Source: Candidatus Latescibacterota bacterium (GTDB taxonomy: Bacteria > Latescibacterota > UBA2968 > UBA8231). Taken from it: a stretch of 56,418 nucleotides of DNA. Shown here one piece after another: positions 42,542 through 51,689 of the stretch. Made by a program: the position numbers and the translations under genes. The notes beneath the pieces are model-generated. The model ran no database searches and was not told where the DNA came from. It saw only the letters and a list, made by a program, of their open reading frames with translations. Where the stretch lies: the NCBI GenBank assembly GCA_022826515.1, contig JAJDUT010000103.1:1-56418 (forward strand). Reading direction: 5' to 3'. Each line of letters starts with the position of its first letter. The stretch's first letter is position 1.

Positions 42542-43263
42542 ACCGCCTCATAGCGGTTGATGATCTCGGTTTCGACCGCGCCATCGGCCGCGATTCGGCG
42601 CACTGCAAGCGCGATCCGATGCTCGGGGTTTAGAGCCTCCCAGAAGCGAGCGGGCGCATCGGCGAGGGGCAACAGGTAGGGAACTCCAGAAAACGCAGGC
42701 AACGGCTCGCCATCTGAGTCGTACGTAGTGATGGCGTAACCGTAGCCCGGTTCGACGCAGTCGAAGCGGAAGAAGTGGCGTTCGCTGCGCTCGGGATCAA
42801 AAGGGCTAGCCTTGAGTATGGCGAGCCAAGCCTCATCGGTCTCCAGATCGACATAGCCCGCTATGCGCGGCGTGTAGTTGGGCAGATCCGGCTCGTGCAG
42901 CCAGCCAGCCAAGCTCTCGGCAAAACTGCGGCCGGCGGCAAAACCCTCGTGTATGGCGTCGGTATGCACCCCATTGGAAACAATGCTGCGTCGAGCGCAA
43001 ACGCGCATGGCATTGTAAATGATGAGCGTAGGATCGCTCAGTTTGGTGGGATCAGCCGCTTTGGTCCGCAACAAGTCCCCCTCGGCGACGAAGATGCGGT
43101 TGCGGCTGTTGGCACTGCGTCCTGAAATCCAGTAAACCTGCATCCAACTCCCCTCCACAGCCCGACCGATTACAATGCCGCGGCCTACGTAGGGATTTTC
43201 GGCCAGCCGTTGCTGCAAGTTAGCCGCGGCCTGTTCTCTTACTGTTTTTGGCATCATGGCCAT
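42538..43263 (-). CDS. IMP cyclohydrolase-like protein (PurO family)
   Basis: 241 residues from MAMMPKT (a start up to 43320 is possible; no ribosome site decides). The pattern NPYVGRGIVIGRA, QVYWISGRSANSRNRIFV, LIIYNAMRV and IVSNGVHTDAI is that of the PF07826 IMP-cyclohydrolase fold, first known from archaeal PurO, which closes the purine ring in the last step of IMP synthesis. Bacteria usually use PurH. It could be a true PurO or a homologue with a new substrate. It converges on ctaA with a 4-base overlap of stops. Confidence 0.75.
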   Translation of the reverse strand: MAMMPKTVREQAAANLQQRLAENPYVGRGIVIGRAVEGSWMQVYWISGRSANSRNRIFVAEGDLLRTKAADPTKLSDPTLIIYNAMRVCARRSIVSNGVHTDAIHEGFAAGRSFAESLAGWLHEPDLPNYTPRIAGYVDLETDEAWLAILKASPFDPERSERHFFRFDCVEPGYGYAITTYDSDGEPLPAFSGVPYLLPLADAPARFWEALNPEHRIALAVRRIAADGAVETEIINRYEAV

Positions 43264-43323
43264 AGTATAGGCCAACCCTACACTCGGCAAAAGCGCGACA
43301 GTATCCACTTTCTGGCGCAAAAA

Positions 43324-43372
43324 AGGCCGGTGCCTTTGCTCGACGGGGAATATCGAGAAAAGGCACCGGCCT
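43324..43372 (-). terminator. Rho-independent terminator after the 64-residue protein gene
   Basis: A perfect 14-bp stem, AGGCCGGTGCCTTT (43324-43337) with AAAGGCACCGGCCT (43359-43372), enclosing a smaller CTCGA/TCGAG stem. On the minus strand it is followed by a T-run, so it ends transcription of the gene at 43400-43594. Confidence 0.9.
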
Positions 43373-43399
43373 GAACGAGGCTCAGCCGAGGCAGCCTAC

Positions 43400-43594
43400 T
43401 TAGCTGCGCTTTAGTACCGGCAGACCGTTTTTGCTCTCAGACACCTGATAGCCAGCCGGCACCGCGTCGAGAGCTCCTTCCTTCTCGGTTTTGGCAAAGA
43501 AGTAAATCGTCTGCGAGTTCCCGTTTTTGAGGGTCGTAGTCCGGGAATGCAGAATATACGTGACCCCCTTGGAATTCGTATGCGAAAAAGCCAT
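43400..43594 (-). CDS. Small conserved-looking protein, 64 residues (hypothetical)
   Basis: MAFSHTNSKGVTYILHSRTT, then LKNGNSQTIYFFAKTEKEG and PAGYQVSESKNGLPVLKRS. The pattern (Y-L-H...L-NG...IYFF...P-GY-V-E...GLP-LK) is recognisable from short uncharacterised proteins of many bacteria; function is not known. CAAGGAGATGCC precedes the ATG. A strong terminator follows. It is divergent from the bS21 gene. Confidence 0.8.
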   Translation of the reverse strand: MAFSHTNSKGVTYILHSRTTTLKNGNSQTIYFFAKTEKEGALDAVPAGYQVSESKNGLPVLKRS

Positions 43595-43838
43595 GGCATC
43601 TCCTTGCGTGTGATATAGAGGAAGCATGGAAGTCGAACGGCAAAGCACGACTTCTCGCTGAGTAGGGGAGTCTTTCTAAAAAAAAGGCCATCTAGCCAAA
43701 ATCGCAACTACTTTTATAGCCCCTTCATCTTGGGCCAGCACGGCTGGTAAGACGGCTCTTGACTAAGAGCAACCCATAGCGTAGAATATATTTTTCTTTA
43801 CGTAGGAACTTAAAACCCACCAGGGTTAGGAGCAGCAT

Positions 43839-44135
43839 ATGAGCAATTTTAGCGTCGAGGTCAGATCGGACGAACCCTTTGAAAAGGCGCTACGGCGCTT
43901 TACGTCCAAAACCCGCAAAGCCGGCTTGTTACGCGACTTGAAGAAGCGGCGTTTTTACACTAAACCCTCGGTCCAGAAGAAGATCAACCGCCAAAAGAGC
44001 ATCCGCCGGCAGCAAAAGGCCATTCGCATGGCCGAGATTGGCTTCGTCCGCGGCGCACGCGGGGCGGCCGGCGGGCGCGGAGCCGGTGGACGTGGAGCCG
44101 GTGGACGCGGGGCCGGTGGACGCAGTCCGCGTTAG
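43839..44135 (+). CDS. rpsU: 30S ribosomal protein bS21 with RG-rich C-terminal tail
   Basis: 98 residues. Residues 1-64 match bS21 (VEVRSDEPFEKALRRFTSKT, RKAGLLRDLKKRRFYTKPSV, KKINRQKSIRRQQKA), which sits on the 30S platform near the anti-Shine-Dalgarno helix. The tail is unusual: several copies of GGRGA encoded by repeats of about 15 bases. TTAGGAGCAGCAT gives a strong ribosome site. The cold-shock gene follows after 87 bases. Confidence 0.9.
   Translation: MSNFSVEVRSDEPFEKALRRFTSKTRKAGLLRDLKKRRFYTKPSVQKKINRQKSIRRQQKAIRMAEIGFVRGARGAAGGRGAGGRGAGGRGAGGRSPR
44066..44126 (+). repeat. Tandem repeats encoding the GGRGA tail of bS21
   Basis: Units of about 15 bases (GGAGCCGGTGGACGT and variants with GCGG) occur four times in the 3' end of rpsU, each giving GAGGR. 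Length variation among strains is expected. Confidence 0.7.
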
Positions 44136-44222
44136 GGTCTTTTTGTAGCGAACTCTGCCTTGAGCCCAGCTTGGAACGCTTAGTTCAATGCCATTAGCAA
44201 TCGAAGGGAGGTAACCTTCATC

Positions 44223-44462
44223 ATGTCCGAACGTCAAAGTGGATCCGTCAAATGGTTCGATAGTTCCAAGGGGTTTGGTTTTATTCAGCGCGAAGGACAA
44301 GACGATGTCTTCGTTCATTACAGCGCGATTCGCGGCGATGGTTTCCGCTCTCTAGAAGAAGGTCAGCAGGTGGAATTTGAAACGGTCGCTAGCCCCAAGG
44401 GCCTGCAAGCCCGAGACGTAGTTGTCATCGGCGCGGCCCCTGAAACCGAAACTCCGCAATAA
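44223..44462 (+). CDS. Cold-shock domain protein (Csp)
   Basis: 79 residues. The OB-fold RNA-binding motifs are [14 protein letters not shown] (RNP1) and DVFVHYSAI (RNP2), with GQQVEFETV and [11 protein letters not shown] after them. It acts as an RNA chaperone. AGGGAGGTAACCTTCATC precedes the ATG. The gap from rpsU is 87 bases and the gene is followed by a terminator, so it may share a transcript with bS21; together with the RG-tailed bS21 and the helicase these are typical translation/RNA-folding genes. Confidence 0.93.
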   Translation: MSERQSGSVKWFDSSKGFGFIQREGQDDVFVHYSAIRGDGFRSLEEGQQVEFETVASPKGLQARDVVVIGAAPETETPQ

Positions 44463-44480
44463 TCCCTCCAGACAAACACG

Positions 44481-44512
44481 AAAAGCGCAGGTCCTTAGGA
44501 GCCTGCGCTTTT
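44481..44512 (+). terminator. Rho-independent terminator after csp
   Basis: AAAAGCGCAGG (44481-44491) pairs with CCTGCGCTTTT (44502-44512) around a 10-base loop, followed by more T. It can also serve the convergent gene ending at 44530. Confidence 0.9.
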
Positions 44513-44529
44513 TTTTGTACCAACCCAGC

Positions 44530-44952
44530 CTAGTGAGTCTGGAAAAACTCCACGACTTCGCCGTTGGGGCCTTTGAAAAAGGCAATCGTCACGTTCAGCC
44601 TGTCCAATGTCAGGTCCTTGGGTTCGACCGTGATCTCGCATCCGGCCGCTCGCACCCGCTCAGTGGCGGCGCGGGCGTCTGTAACCGCCAAGGCAAAATG
44701 CGTCACCGGATCGTTGGGGCTTTCGGCCCCAGGGGCGGGCGACTCGGCCGTGGGGGCGAAGAGTTCGAGGTGACTTCCGTCGCCTGCATCCAAGAGCGCG
44801 ATCTTGCGCTCAGGAGAACCAAATTCGGCGACTACCTCCATGCCCAGCACATCTCGGTAAAAGCTCAGCGACGTTTCCCAATCGCGCGTCTGCACGGCCA
44901 CGTGGTGCATTCCACAACCGGCGATTATAGCGTTTTTGTCTCCTATGGGCAT
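44530..44952 (-). CDS. VOC family (glyoxalase/bleomycin resistance-like) protein
   Basis: 140 residues. Two beta-alpha-beta-beta-beta halves: CGMHHVAVQTRDWETSLSFY (metal His), LDAGDGSHLELFAP (Glu), then VTHFALAVTDARAATERVRA (His) and FFKGPNGEVVEFFQ (Glu). The four metal ligands of the family are in place, so it is probably a functional lyase, isomerase or dioxygenase-fold enzyme; substrate unknown. Its start overlaps the end of the ADP-ribosylglycohydrolase gene by 10 bases. Confidence 0.85.
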   Translation of the reverse strand: MPIGDKNAIIAGCGMHHVAVQTRDWETSLSFYRDVLGMEVVAEFGSPERKIALLDAGDGSHLELFAPTAESPAPGAESPNDPVTHFALAVTDARAATERVRAAGCEITVEPKDLTLDRLNVTIAFFKGPNGEVVEFFQTH

Positions 44953-46088
44953 TGACGTTCTTCCTTTCCTTGCTTTGCGATCACTAAGCGTGCGAAACGC
45001 GCGATCGTCTCCTCCAAGTCAAATCCGTACACGGCCTTGTTTCCCGCGACGACCTGTCCGATCACGTCTGCTGGCAGCGCATTGTCGCCGCAACAAGCCC
45101 CTACCAGTGCCCCGGTAATCCCGGCATAGCAGTCGATATCCGCGTAGCGGCTCCAGTGCCCCTCCTCGTCGAGATCGCCTTGGTTGGCCGCCACTTGCAG
45201 CGCAAGGGACGGATCGTCGGGATGAGACAAGAGCGCGGCAAAGGCAATGGCCAACGCCCGGAAGGGATCAAAGACGCTGAAATGGCGCAACTCCCACGCA
45301 AGGAACTCGGCCAATTCCTCGGCTCTTTTACCGGCAGCTCTCGCCAGTAGCGGCGGCAGCCTCTGCCGGATGAAAGTGTCCCCGAAATACCCTCCCAAGC
45401 ACAGCGGATCCAGCGCCAGTACGGCATTGACCAATGCCGACGGCGACATATCGGCCAATGCCGCCCCTTGCGCCGCTGCCAAGAGCGCGGTGGCCTCGCG
45501 GGCGTAGCCAACCGCAAAAAAATCCGCCTCATAAGCCGCGCGATAGGCTCCTGCGGGGTCGCCGGGAAAGAGCAGACCCGCCGATGGCAGCACCAACAGC
45601 CCAGCCAACGTCGGATAATTAAGCCCGATACTCCGAGTCGCCAACACCGCGGGCGGCACTCCCGGGTAACGCGGCGACTCCTCCCCCAGACAACCCCGGC
45701 TAACCCCCTCCCACAACTCAAACTGCTCGTGCGCTAATTTGGCATTACTGGGAAAGAAATCCCCGGGCCGCTCATACACGTCCAACAATCGCCGCGCCAC
45801 TTCCCGATCCCCCGGCATCCTCCCCAACTCGACGGCCAGTTCCATAAAGAGATAATTGTAGCGCACATCGTCGGTGCCCGTACCCGCTGGGGCTTCGTTC
45901 ACCCACATCCCATGCGGCCCCTTTTGCCCGGTGAATGGATGAAGCCGTGCCAGCCACTTCTTCCCCGTGCGCTTTTCAACGGCGTCTGGCGACGCGAATT
46001 CAAACGGCGTACCCAAGGCGTCTCCCCAAGCTTGGGCCAGCACCGAGCCGCGGATGCGCGCTTGCAGCGTCGGTTTCATTTTACCCAT
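44943..46088 (-). CDS. ADP-ribosylglycohydrolase family protein
   Basis: 381 residues. Motifs of the ARH/DraG family: GSVLAQAWGDALGTPFE near the N-terminus, APAGTGTDDVRYNYL (metal-binding Thr-Asp-Asp) and ADIDCYAGITGALVGACCG (Asp with the GALxGA turn). These enzymes remove ADP-ribose from proteins or nucleic acids. Start at 46088 or the internal ATG 46079. It overlaps the VOC gene and follows frdD by 12 bases, so it may be at the end of the frd transcript. The target is unknown. Confidence 0.87.
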   Translation of the reverse strand: MGKMKPTLQARIRGSVLAQAWGDALGTPFEFASPDAVEKRTGKKWLARLHPFTGQKGPHGMWVNEAPAGTGTDDVRYNYLFMELAVELGRMPGDREVARRLLDVYERPGDFFPSNAKLAHEQFELWEGVSRGCLGEESPRYPGVPPAVLATRSIGLNYPTLAGLLVLPSAGLLFPGDPAGAYRAAYEADFFAVGYAREATALLAAAQGAALADMSPSALVNAVLALDPLCLGGYFGDTFIRQRLPPLLARAAGKRAEELAEFLAWELRHFSVFDPFRALAIAFAALLSHPDDPSLALQVAANQGDLDEEGHWSRYADIDCYAGITGALVGACCGDNALPADVIGQVVAGNKAVYGFDLEETIARFARLVIAKQGKEERQCP

Positions 46089-46100
46089 CGGGGCCGACGT

Positions 46101-46463
46101 TTAGAGCAGATAAAAGAGGATGTAAGCCGCCAGCCCAGTGCCGACTATGGCACCGCCGTAGCAGAAGTAGTGAATGGGAAGGATCAACTTCCGCACCCCA
46201 AATTCGTGGAGCATGAAGCGGATGCGGTGCGCCGCGTGGTAGAGAGGCAGGACGGCTACGACGAAAAAGACCACTTTGACCAGCGGGTGGCTGAGCAATT
46301 TGCTCATAGCCTCGTATCCGCTCACCTCCGCGCCGACTGAGCCAAGCGGCTCGGCCAGCCCGACGAAGTAGATCAACACGGGGATCAGCATGGCGGCTAC
46401 CACGCCGCCAGCGGAAAACAAGCCCCACCAGAAAGGTTCGGTTCTGTCTTGTTTGTAGCTCAT
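46101..46463 (-). CDS. frdD: Fumarate reductase membrane subunit D
   Basis: 120 residues, close to E. coli FrdD (119). Three hydrophobic helices: LFSAGGVVAAMLIPVLIYFVGLAEPLG, LVKVVFFVVAVLPLYHAAHRIRFMLHEFG and YFCYGGAIVGTGLAAYILFYLL. The HAAHRIRF segment matches the family's conserved His region. It anchors the FrdAB dimer and helps bind quinone. The ATG is 2 bases after the frdC stop. A longer frame through frdC is a read-through of another frame and is rejected. Confidence 0.85.
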   Translation of the reverse strand: MSYKQDRTEPFWWGLFSAGGVVAAMLIPVLIYFVGLAEPLGSVGAEVSGYEAMSKLLSHPLVKVVFFVVAVLPLYHAAHRIRFMLHEFGVRKLILPIHYFCYGGAIVGTGLAAYILFYLL

Positions 46464-46465
46464 GG

Positions 46466-46864
46466 TTATAGCGCGTACAGGAAAATGCAGCCAACGGCCA
46501 CCGATACGAGAAAAAACCCGACGAAAGCACCAGCCGTTACCAACTTGGGCGGCACGGTAAACGCGCCCATCCGCACGACCTGGACTCGGCCCATTACCCC
46601 CAGCCAAGTGATCGTGTGGTAGAGCGCAAAGACAAACGCCACCGCGTAAAAGACCACAAACGCCGGCGTCGTCAGTGCGGAGCGGCAAGCCGCATACGCT
46701 TCCTCTCCCTCGGCCAGCGCAAAGAGCTGGTAGAGAAAAAGGATGACGAAGGCGGCGACGAAGACGCTGCTCAATTCGCGCATCATAAACAGGAAGTAGT
46801 TGCGGCTCTTTAGCCACCAAGTCGGCGACAGCTTTGGCTTGTAGGTTTCGTACGACTGGCTCAT
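46466..46864 (-). CDS. frdC: Fumarate reductase membrane subunit C
   Basis: 132 residues (E. coli FrdC is 131). The N-terminus [30 protein letters not shown] is highly characteristic, with three helices and [21 protein letters not shown] bearing the quinone-site His. With FrdD it anchors the enzyme. The ATG overlaps the frdB stop (ATGA), so translation is coupled. No heme-binding His pairs are expected in this type. Confidence 0.88.
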   Translation of the reverse strand: MSQSYETYKPKLSPTWWLKSRNYFLFMMRELSSVFVAAFVILFLYQLFALAEGEEAYAACRSALTTPAFVVFYAVAFVFALYHTITWLGVMGRVQVVRMGAFTVPPKLVTAGAFVGFFLVSVAVGCIFLYAL

Positions 46865-47607
46865 TTGTTCCCCCAAGGCATGAGAAAGGATTTGAACCAG
46901 TTGGTCGTGGTCTCGAGCTTGGTGCGCTGGATGGCGGCGGCCGGATCCACATCCTTGGGACAAACCACCGAACACTCACCGATAAAGGTGCATTCCCAAA
47001 TGCCCTCACTGCTAGCGGCGACGACCGTGCGCTGGGCATGGCCTTCGTCGCGCGAGTCGAGGTTGTAGCGGTAGGACAGCGCGAGAGCCGCTGGGCCGAC
47101 GAAGACGTCTTCTAGCCCATAGACGGGACAAGCCGCGTAGCACAGCAGGCAGTTGATGCACTGGCTAAACTGCTTGAACTCCTTTAGCTCTGTGGGCGAC
47201 TGCAAGTACTCGCCTTCGGCGACCGGCTTTTCTTCCTCGCGAATGATCCACGGCTGGACCGCCTTGAGCTTGTCCATGAAATCGTCTATATCGACGACCA
47301 AGTCGCGGACGATTGGAAAGTGAGCGAGGGGCTGGACCACTAGTTCATTCGGGTAGTAGTCCTTGAGAAAGGCCGCGCAGGTCAACTTAGGCTCGCCATT
47401 GACCATCATGCCGCAGGAGCCGCACACGCCCATGCGGCACGACCAGCGGTACGAAAGAGTGCCGTCGATGTGGTCTTTGATGTAGTTCAGCGCGTCGAGG
47501 ACGACCCAATCCTCCTGATAGGGAACCTCGTAAACCTGCTCGGTGGGTGCGTCCTCCTGCTCGGGTCGAAAGCGGGTCACCCGGATGCCAATGGTCTTGT
47601 CGCTCAT
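46861..47607 (-). CDS. frdB: Fumarate reductase iron-sulfur subunit
   Basis: 248 residues. The [2Fe-2S] cluster ligands are in [22 protein letters not shown]; the [4Fe-4S] and [3Fe-4S] clusters are in [12 protein letters not shown] and [17 protein letters not shown]. It carries electrons between quinol in FrdCD and FAD in FrdA. The first 2Fe-2S motif has all four Cys. It overlaps frdC by 4 bases and lies 13 bases after frdA. Confidence 0.93.
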   Translation of the reverse strand: MSDKTIGIRVTRFRPEQEDAPTEQVYEVPYQEDWVVLDALNYIKDHIDGTLSYRWSCRMGVCGSCGMMVNGEPKLTCAAFLKDYYPNELVVQPLAHFPIVRDLVVDIDDFMDKLKAVQPWIIREEEKPVAEGEYLQSPTELKEFKQFSQCINCLLCYAACPVYGLEDVFVGPAALALSYRYNLDSRDEGHAQRTVVAASSEGIWECTFIGECSVVCPKDVDPAAAIQRTKLETTTNWFKSFLMPWGNK

Positions 47608-47620
47608 AGCTCCTCGTCAA

Positions 47621-49330
47621 TCAGTAGGTGCGCTCTTGGGGCTGCCAGCGGGTGATGACGACGTCTTGATATTCAATGCGCGGCGCGTCCTCGGTGCGAT
47701 ACGCCAAAGAGTGGCAGAGGAAGTTTTCGTCGTCGCGCTCCTCGTAGTCCATGCGCGAATGCGAGCCGCGCGACTCCCGGCGCAACAGTGCCGAATGGGC
47801 CACGGTCTCGGCCACATCGAGCAGCGAGCCCAGTTCCAACGCGGCCGTCAGTTCAGTGTTAAAAACCGACGAACTATCGTCCACTTGGACACGCGTGTAG
47901 CGTTCCTTAAGCTTGGGCAGTTCGGCACAAGTCGCCTCTAGGCTCTCCTGTTCGCGGTAAATGCCCGCCCCTTGCTCCATCGTCTTCTGTAGGTCCGTGC
48001 GAATGTCAGCGATGCGCTCGCTGCCTTCGTTTTTGAAAAACGCCTGTTCAATCCGCTGCCACTCGTCGGCCGCCATCTTCTCCAAACTGTCGTACGACGG
48101 TGAATTGACCTCGGCGGCGTACTCGGCAGCATACTGGCCGGCCCGCGCGCCGAAGACCAAAAGCTCGGACAGCGAGTTGGAGCCGAGGCGATTGGCTCCA
48201 TTCATGGTGACACAGGCCGTTTCCCCGGCCGCGTACAAGCCCGGAATCGGCGTCGCCGTAGTAATGTCGGTGTGAATGCCGCCCATCATGTAGTGGACCA
48301 CCGGGCGCACGGGCACCGGCTCGTACACGGGATCAAGGCCCACGTAGTTTTTGGTCAGCTCGCGCACAAAGGGGATGCGCTCGTCGATTTTCTTTTCGCC
48401 CAAGTGTCGCAAATCGAGATGGACGTACGTGCCGTACGGACCGGAAAAAACCCGACCGGCTCGCTCCTCGTGGACGAACGCCCGCGAAACCATGTCGCGC
48501 GGGCCTAACTCCATCTTGTCAGGCAGGTACTCGCTCAGGTAGCGGTCGCCCTTGTTGTTGATCAGGTAGCCGCCTTCGCCGCGCGATGCCTCGGTCATCA
48601 GAATGCCCGTGCCCGGCAACCCGGTGGGATGGTACTGGACAAATTCCATGTCCTTGAGTGGGCAGCCCGCTCGGTAGGCCATGGACATGCCGTCGCCGGT
48701 CTTGATGGCGGCATTGGTCGTAAAGGGAAAAATGCGCCCGCCGCCGCCCGTGCAGATGATTACGGCCTTGGCGGGAATCGCCTCCATGGCACCGGAGCGC
48801 ACGTTGATCGCGGCCACGCCGCAGGCCGCGCCGTTGTCGTCGAGCAGCAGCCGCGTGCCAAACCACTCGTCGTAGCGATGGATGCGGTCGTATTTGAGCG
48901 AGGTTTGGAACAGGGCGTGCAGCATGTGGAAGCCGGTCTTGTCGGCCGCGTACAGGGTGCGCTTGACCGACATGCCGCCGAAGGCGCGCACGCTTATCCG
49001 GCCGTCGTCGTCGCGGCTCCAAGGGCAGCCCCAATGCTCCAATTGAATCAGCTCGTCGCGGGCCTCCTCGACGAAGACCTCGACTACATCTTGGTCGGCG
49101 AGAAAGTCGCTGCCCTTGATGGTGTCGAAGGCATGGCCGTCGAAGCTGTCGTCGTCGCGTAGCACCGCTGCGGAGCCGCCCTCGGCTGACACCGTGTGGC
49201 TGCGCATGGGGTACACTTTGGACACCAAGCCGACGCTGAGGTTCGGATCAAGTTCGACGGCCGCAATCGCCGCCCGCAGACCCGCACCACCGCCGCCTAC
49301 GATTAGTATGTCGTGGTTAGGTACATTCAC
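47621..49330 (-). CDS. frdA: Fumarate reductase/succinate dehydrogenase flavoprotein subunit
   Basis: 569 residues. FAD-binding [13 protein letters not shown] is near the N-terminus; [10 protein letters not shown] contains the His for covalent FAD. Substrate residues appear in [23 protein letters not shown] and the active Arg region REWRR-like (here [23 protein letters not shown]); [12 protein letters not shown] and [17 protein letters not shown] are present. Although the four-subunit set is of the fumarate reductase kind, it may run as a succinate dehydrogenase in an aerobe. The gene starts the operon frdABCD. Confidence 0.93.
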   Translation of the reverse strand: MNVPNHDILIVGGGGAGLRAAIAAVELDPNLSVGLVSKVYPMRSHTVSAEGGSAAVLRDDDSFDGHAFDTIKGSDFLADQDVVEVFVEEARDELIQLEHWGCPWSRDDDGRISVRAFGGMSVKRTLYAADKTGFHMLHALFQTSLKYDRIHRYDEWFGTRLLLDDNGAACGVAAINVRSGAMEAIPAKAVIICTGGGGRIFPFTTNAAIKTGDGMSMAYRAGCPLKDMEFVQYHPTGLPGTGILMTEASRGEGGYLINNKGDRYLSEYLPDKMELGPRDMVSRAFVHEERAGRVFSGPYGTYVHLDLRHLGEKKIDERIPFVRELTKNYVGLDPVYEPVPVRPVVHYMMGGIHTDITTATPIPGLYAAGETACVTMNGANRLGSNSLSELLVFGARAGQYAAEYAAEVNSPSYDSLEKMAADEWQRIEQAFFKNEGSERIADIRTDLQKTMEQGAGIYREQESLEATCAELPKLKERYTRVQVDDSSSVFNTELTAALELGSLLDVAETVAHSALLRRESRGSHSRMDYEERDDENFLCHSLAYRTEDAPRIEYQDVVITRWQPQERTY

Positions 49331-49422
49331 GGGAAAAGCTGCTTAGGTAAATGGTGTGTTGCGAAGGTCAAAAAAAATTAAATCATATCGCCGATACGAG
49401 CAACAGCCCAGACGCGGCGAGA

Positions 49423-50370
49423 TTACGCCGGAGCATGCAGTGCCCGCAGCCGGGCCACTTCGCGTGGGGTGGCGCGCCAAGCCGGGCCGGATTCGTGCCG
49501 CAGGGCATAGCCCAGCGGCGTGAGTTCTTCGACCTCGGCGAAGAAGTGGTCCTGCCCCTTGTGAACGCAGTCCATCACCTTGTCATCAGCCGCCGGATTG
49601 CACTGGATGCGCGCTCTAACCGTCAAGTCCGCTCCTTTATCCAACAGGTACTCGAAGGTCTCCCAGCCCGTTCCTTGGTTGGCACCAATGGCGTGGAAGA
49701 GGGGCGTCTGACCTCCCACGCCGTTGCGGCCAATCTCAGCGCGGGCATTCAAATCGGCACCACGCCTCAGCAGCAGATTCAGGGCATCCAACTCGTGATA
49801 TTCGACCGCTACGTGCAGGAGAGTGACGCCCCGTAGCGTGAGATGGTCGCCATAGTCGAGCCAAAAGCGCTCCGAAACCAAGTCGGGACAGCGGTCGAGC
49901 CGTTGCTCCAGTTGGTCGAGCCTACCTCGGTGGATATCTATCGTCGGCCCGTCTTCAAAGGTGGCCCCTGCTTCGATGAGTGATTCGACGCAGGCGTGCA
50001 GATGGGCGGGGGGCGAACGGTGGTACGTCTGTAAAAGCCCGTAGAGGACGCGGCAGTCCCAGCCTTCGTTGTGCGCGTCGTCGGGGTGGACGCCCAGTTT
50101 CAGCAGACGCTGCATGTGCTCTAGATTGTGGTTCTCGCAGCACCCAAAGAGCGCTTCGTTCAATTCGCTCAACTCGGCACCAAATTCGACCAACAGGCGC
50201 ATGGCATCCAAGCTAGCGTCGATGCGGTCGGCGTACTGCAAGGGGGTATAGCTCTGCCCGTTCGCGCCTTCGACGCGGTGCTGCACCAGATGTGGGTGTT
50301 GGCGCAGCAGAGCCGCCAAGGCGTCTAAATCGCGCTCGTCGAGGGCGTTTTGCAAGTCTGTGCTATTCAT
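49423..50370 (-). CDS. Ankyrin-repeat protein
   Basis: 315 residues from MNSTDLQNAL (a start at 50400 adds 10 residues). Repeats of the ankyrin type include SYTPLQYADRIDASLDAMRL, LNEALFGCCENHNLEHMQRL, VTLLHVAVEYHELDALNLLL and QTPLFHAIGANQGTGWETFE, about six or seven in all. These form a solenoid for protein binding. No signal peptide, so cytoplasmic. The partner is unknown. It overlaps the zincin gene by 8 bases, which suggests a functional pair. Confidence 0.8.
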   Translation of the reverse strand: MNSTDLQNALDERDLDALAALLRQHPHLVQHRVEGANGQSYTPLQYADRIDASLDAMRLLVEFGAELSELNEALFGCCENHNLEHMQRLLKLGVHPDDAHNEGWDCRVLYGLLQTYHRSPPAHLHACVESLIEAGATFEDGPTIDIHRGRLDQLEQRLDRCPDLVSERFWLDYGDHLTLRGVTLLHVAVEYHELDALNLLLRRGADLNARAEIGRNGVGGQTPLFHAIGANQGTGWETFEYLLDKGADLTVRARIQCNPAADDKVMDCVHKGQDHFFAEVEELTPLGYALRHESGPAWRATPREVARLRALHAPA

Positions 50371-50731
50371 ATCCGTATTCTTTAACTGCGTCTTCGTCAA
50401 AGCCCATAAAGTGCGCCAGTTCGTGTACCAAGGTGGTTTCCACCTCCCGCGCCAGCTCGCCCTGATCGGGGAAATCCTCCTCCAAAGGCCCCTGATAGAG
50501 CGCGATTATCGGCGGCAGGTCGCCGCTGTCTTCGAGGCGACGCTCGGGCAGAGGTGTGCCCGTGAAAAGCCCGTAGAGCACTTCTTCTGGATCGCCGGTG
50601 AGTTCCTCGACCAGTTCGGGGTCCGGCCAGTCCTCGACGACGATGGCGAGGTTGTCCAGCACTTGGCGGAACTCCTCTGGCAGGCGCAGGAGGGCCTTTT
50701 CTACCAGTTGTTCAAACGCACGGCGGCGCAC
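50363..50731 (-). CDS. Metallopeptidase family protein (zincin-like)
   Basis: 122 residues. The zinc motif VHELAHFMGFDEDAV is at the C-terminus, with LPEEFRQVLDNLAIVVEDWP and GLFTGTPLPER before it, the pattern of the small PF06262 zincin family. Whether members are true peptidases is not settled. It overlaps the ankyrin gene by 8 bases. Confidence 0.85.
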   Translation of the reverse strand: MRRRAFEQLVEKALLRLPEEFRQVLDNLAIVVEDWPDPELVEELTGDPEEVLYGLFTGTPLPERRLEDSGDLPPIIALYQGPLEEDFPDQGELAREVETTLVHELAHFMGFDEDAVKEYGYE

Positions 50732-50764
50732 GGCTGGTTGCGCGGAATAACTGATGTGACGGCC

Positions 50765-51689
50765 CTACTCGTCGGCGTCTAGGAGGGACTGGAATGCCTC
50801 AAGACTTTCTACTTGGATCGCCGCTCGATGCAACTGCTTGAGACGCTGCAAATCCTCAATGCCCCGTATGCGAGCGGCCAACGGATCCGCCGCACTGAGC
50901 GCAAAGCGAATCTCCAGCACGTCGAGCAGATCTTCAATGGCGCGTTCTCGGCCCCCTTGCTCAATGCCTTGCTCAATGCCTTGTTGGGTCAGGTATTGGG
51001 CAACGGGTGATTCGCGGATCATGTCCATGAGACCCTCCTTGAAGAAAATGGTAGAAACGGTTTCTCTCGCATACACCAATCCGCTCAGCAGCGACATGCC
51101 GGCGAGACAATCGGCTTGAAGGCCACAACAAGTGTGGCCTGACTGCACGTCGCCCGATCCAGCGGCTGCGCCTGCACCGCGCGCACACAAGTCTGCAGCC
51201 AATCCGCTGGCCGCCCGATCGGCCGCATCAACGGTGCAAACGACAGCAGTCCCACAGGCCCCGACTTGAGGATGCGCTGGCCGTCCAACTCGCTCAGCCG
51301 GATCACTTGGTACTCTATCAAGATGCGCTGGCCGGGACGCTCCTGTAGATAATGGCCCGGATCGCGCCGGCCGGCCTCCGGCCCAGGTAGATGACGCTGG
51401 AAACCACCGGCAGGCCGTATTGCTCAACGGCTCGCCCGATATAGCCGACCATCCGCCGCGCCATCGGCGGCTGCGTACTATCGGTGGTTTGAAACTCGGT
51501 GTGGACGAGGACCTCTTCGCCGCCCAACCGCACCCGCAGCAAACTGTCGGTCTGCCTCGCCTCAACGGTGAGTTGCTCCGGGTCAATCACTTCGGCGACT
51601 TCGACATCGTCGCGACCGAGGGCAAAGCGGGCGAAATCGGCGGGGTAGTGCTGCATCAAATACTTGGAAACAATATCAAAATCGGCCAT
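50765..51689 (-). pseudogene. Rpn/PD-(D/E)XK-type nuclease gene with two frameshifts
   Basis: Three overlapping open frames together make one protein. The first (51689 to about 51350) gives MADFDIVSKYLMQHYPADFA, a segment with EVLVHTEFQTTDS (nuclease-type core) and GLPVVSSVIYLGRR. The second (about 51321 to 51090) gives IEYQVIRLSELDGQRIL and LMRPIGRPADWLQTCV. The third (about 51100 to 50765) gives LLSGLVYARETVSTIFFKEG and the helical tail with repeated QQGIEQGIEQ. The order and content match Rpn-type, DUF4351-like proteins (recombination-promoting nuclease/transposase family). Frame changes fall near 51340 and 51100. It is a decayed gene, or two sequencing indels. Confidence 0.75.

Noticed and set aside
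46464..47039. N-terminal extension of the frdD frame through frdC
   Set aside because: The extension is another frame of frdC and frdB; the FrdD family start is at 46463.
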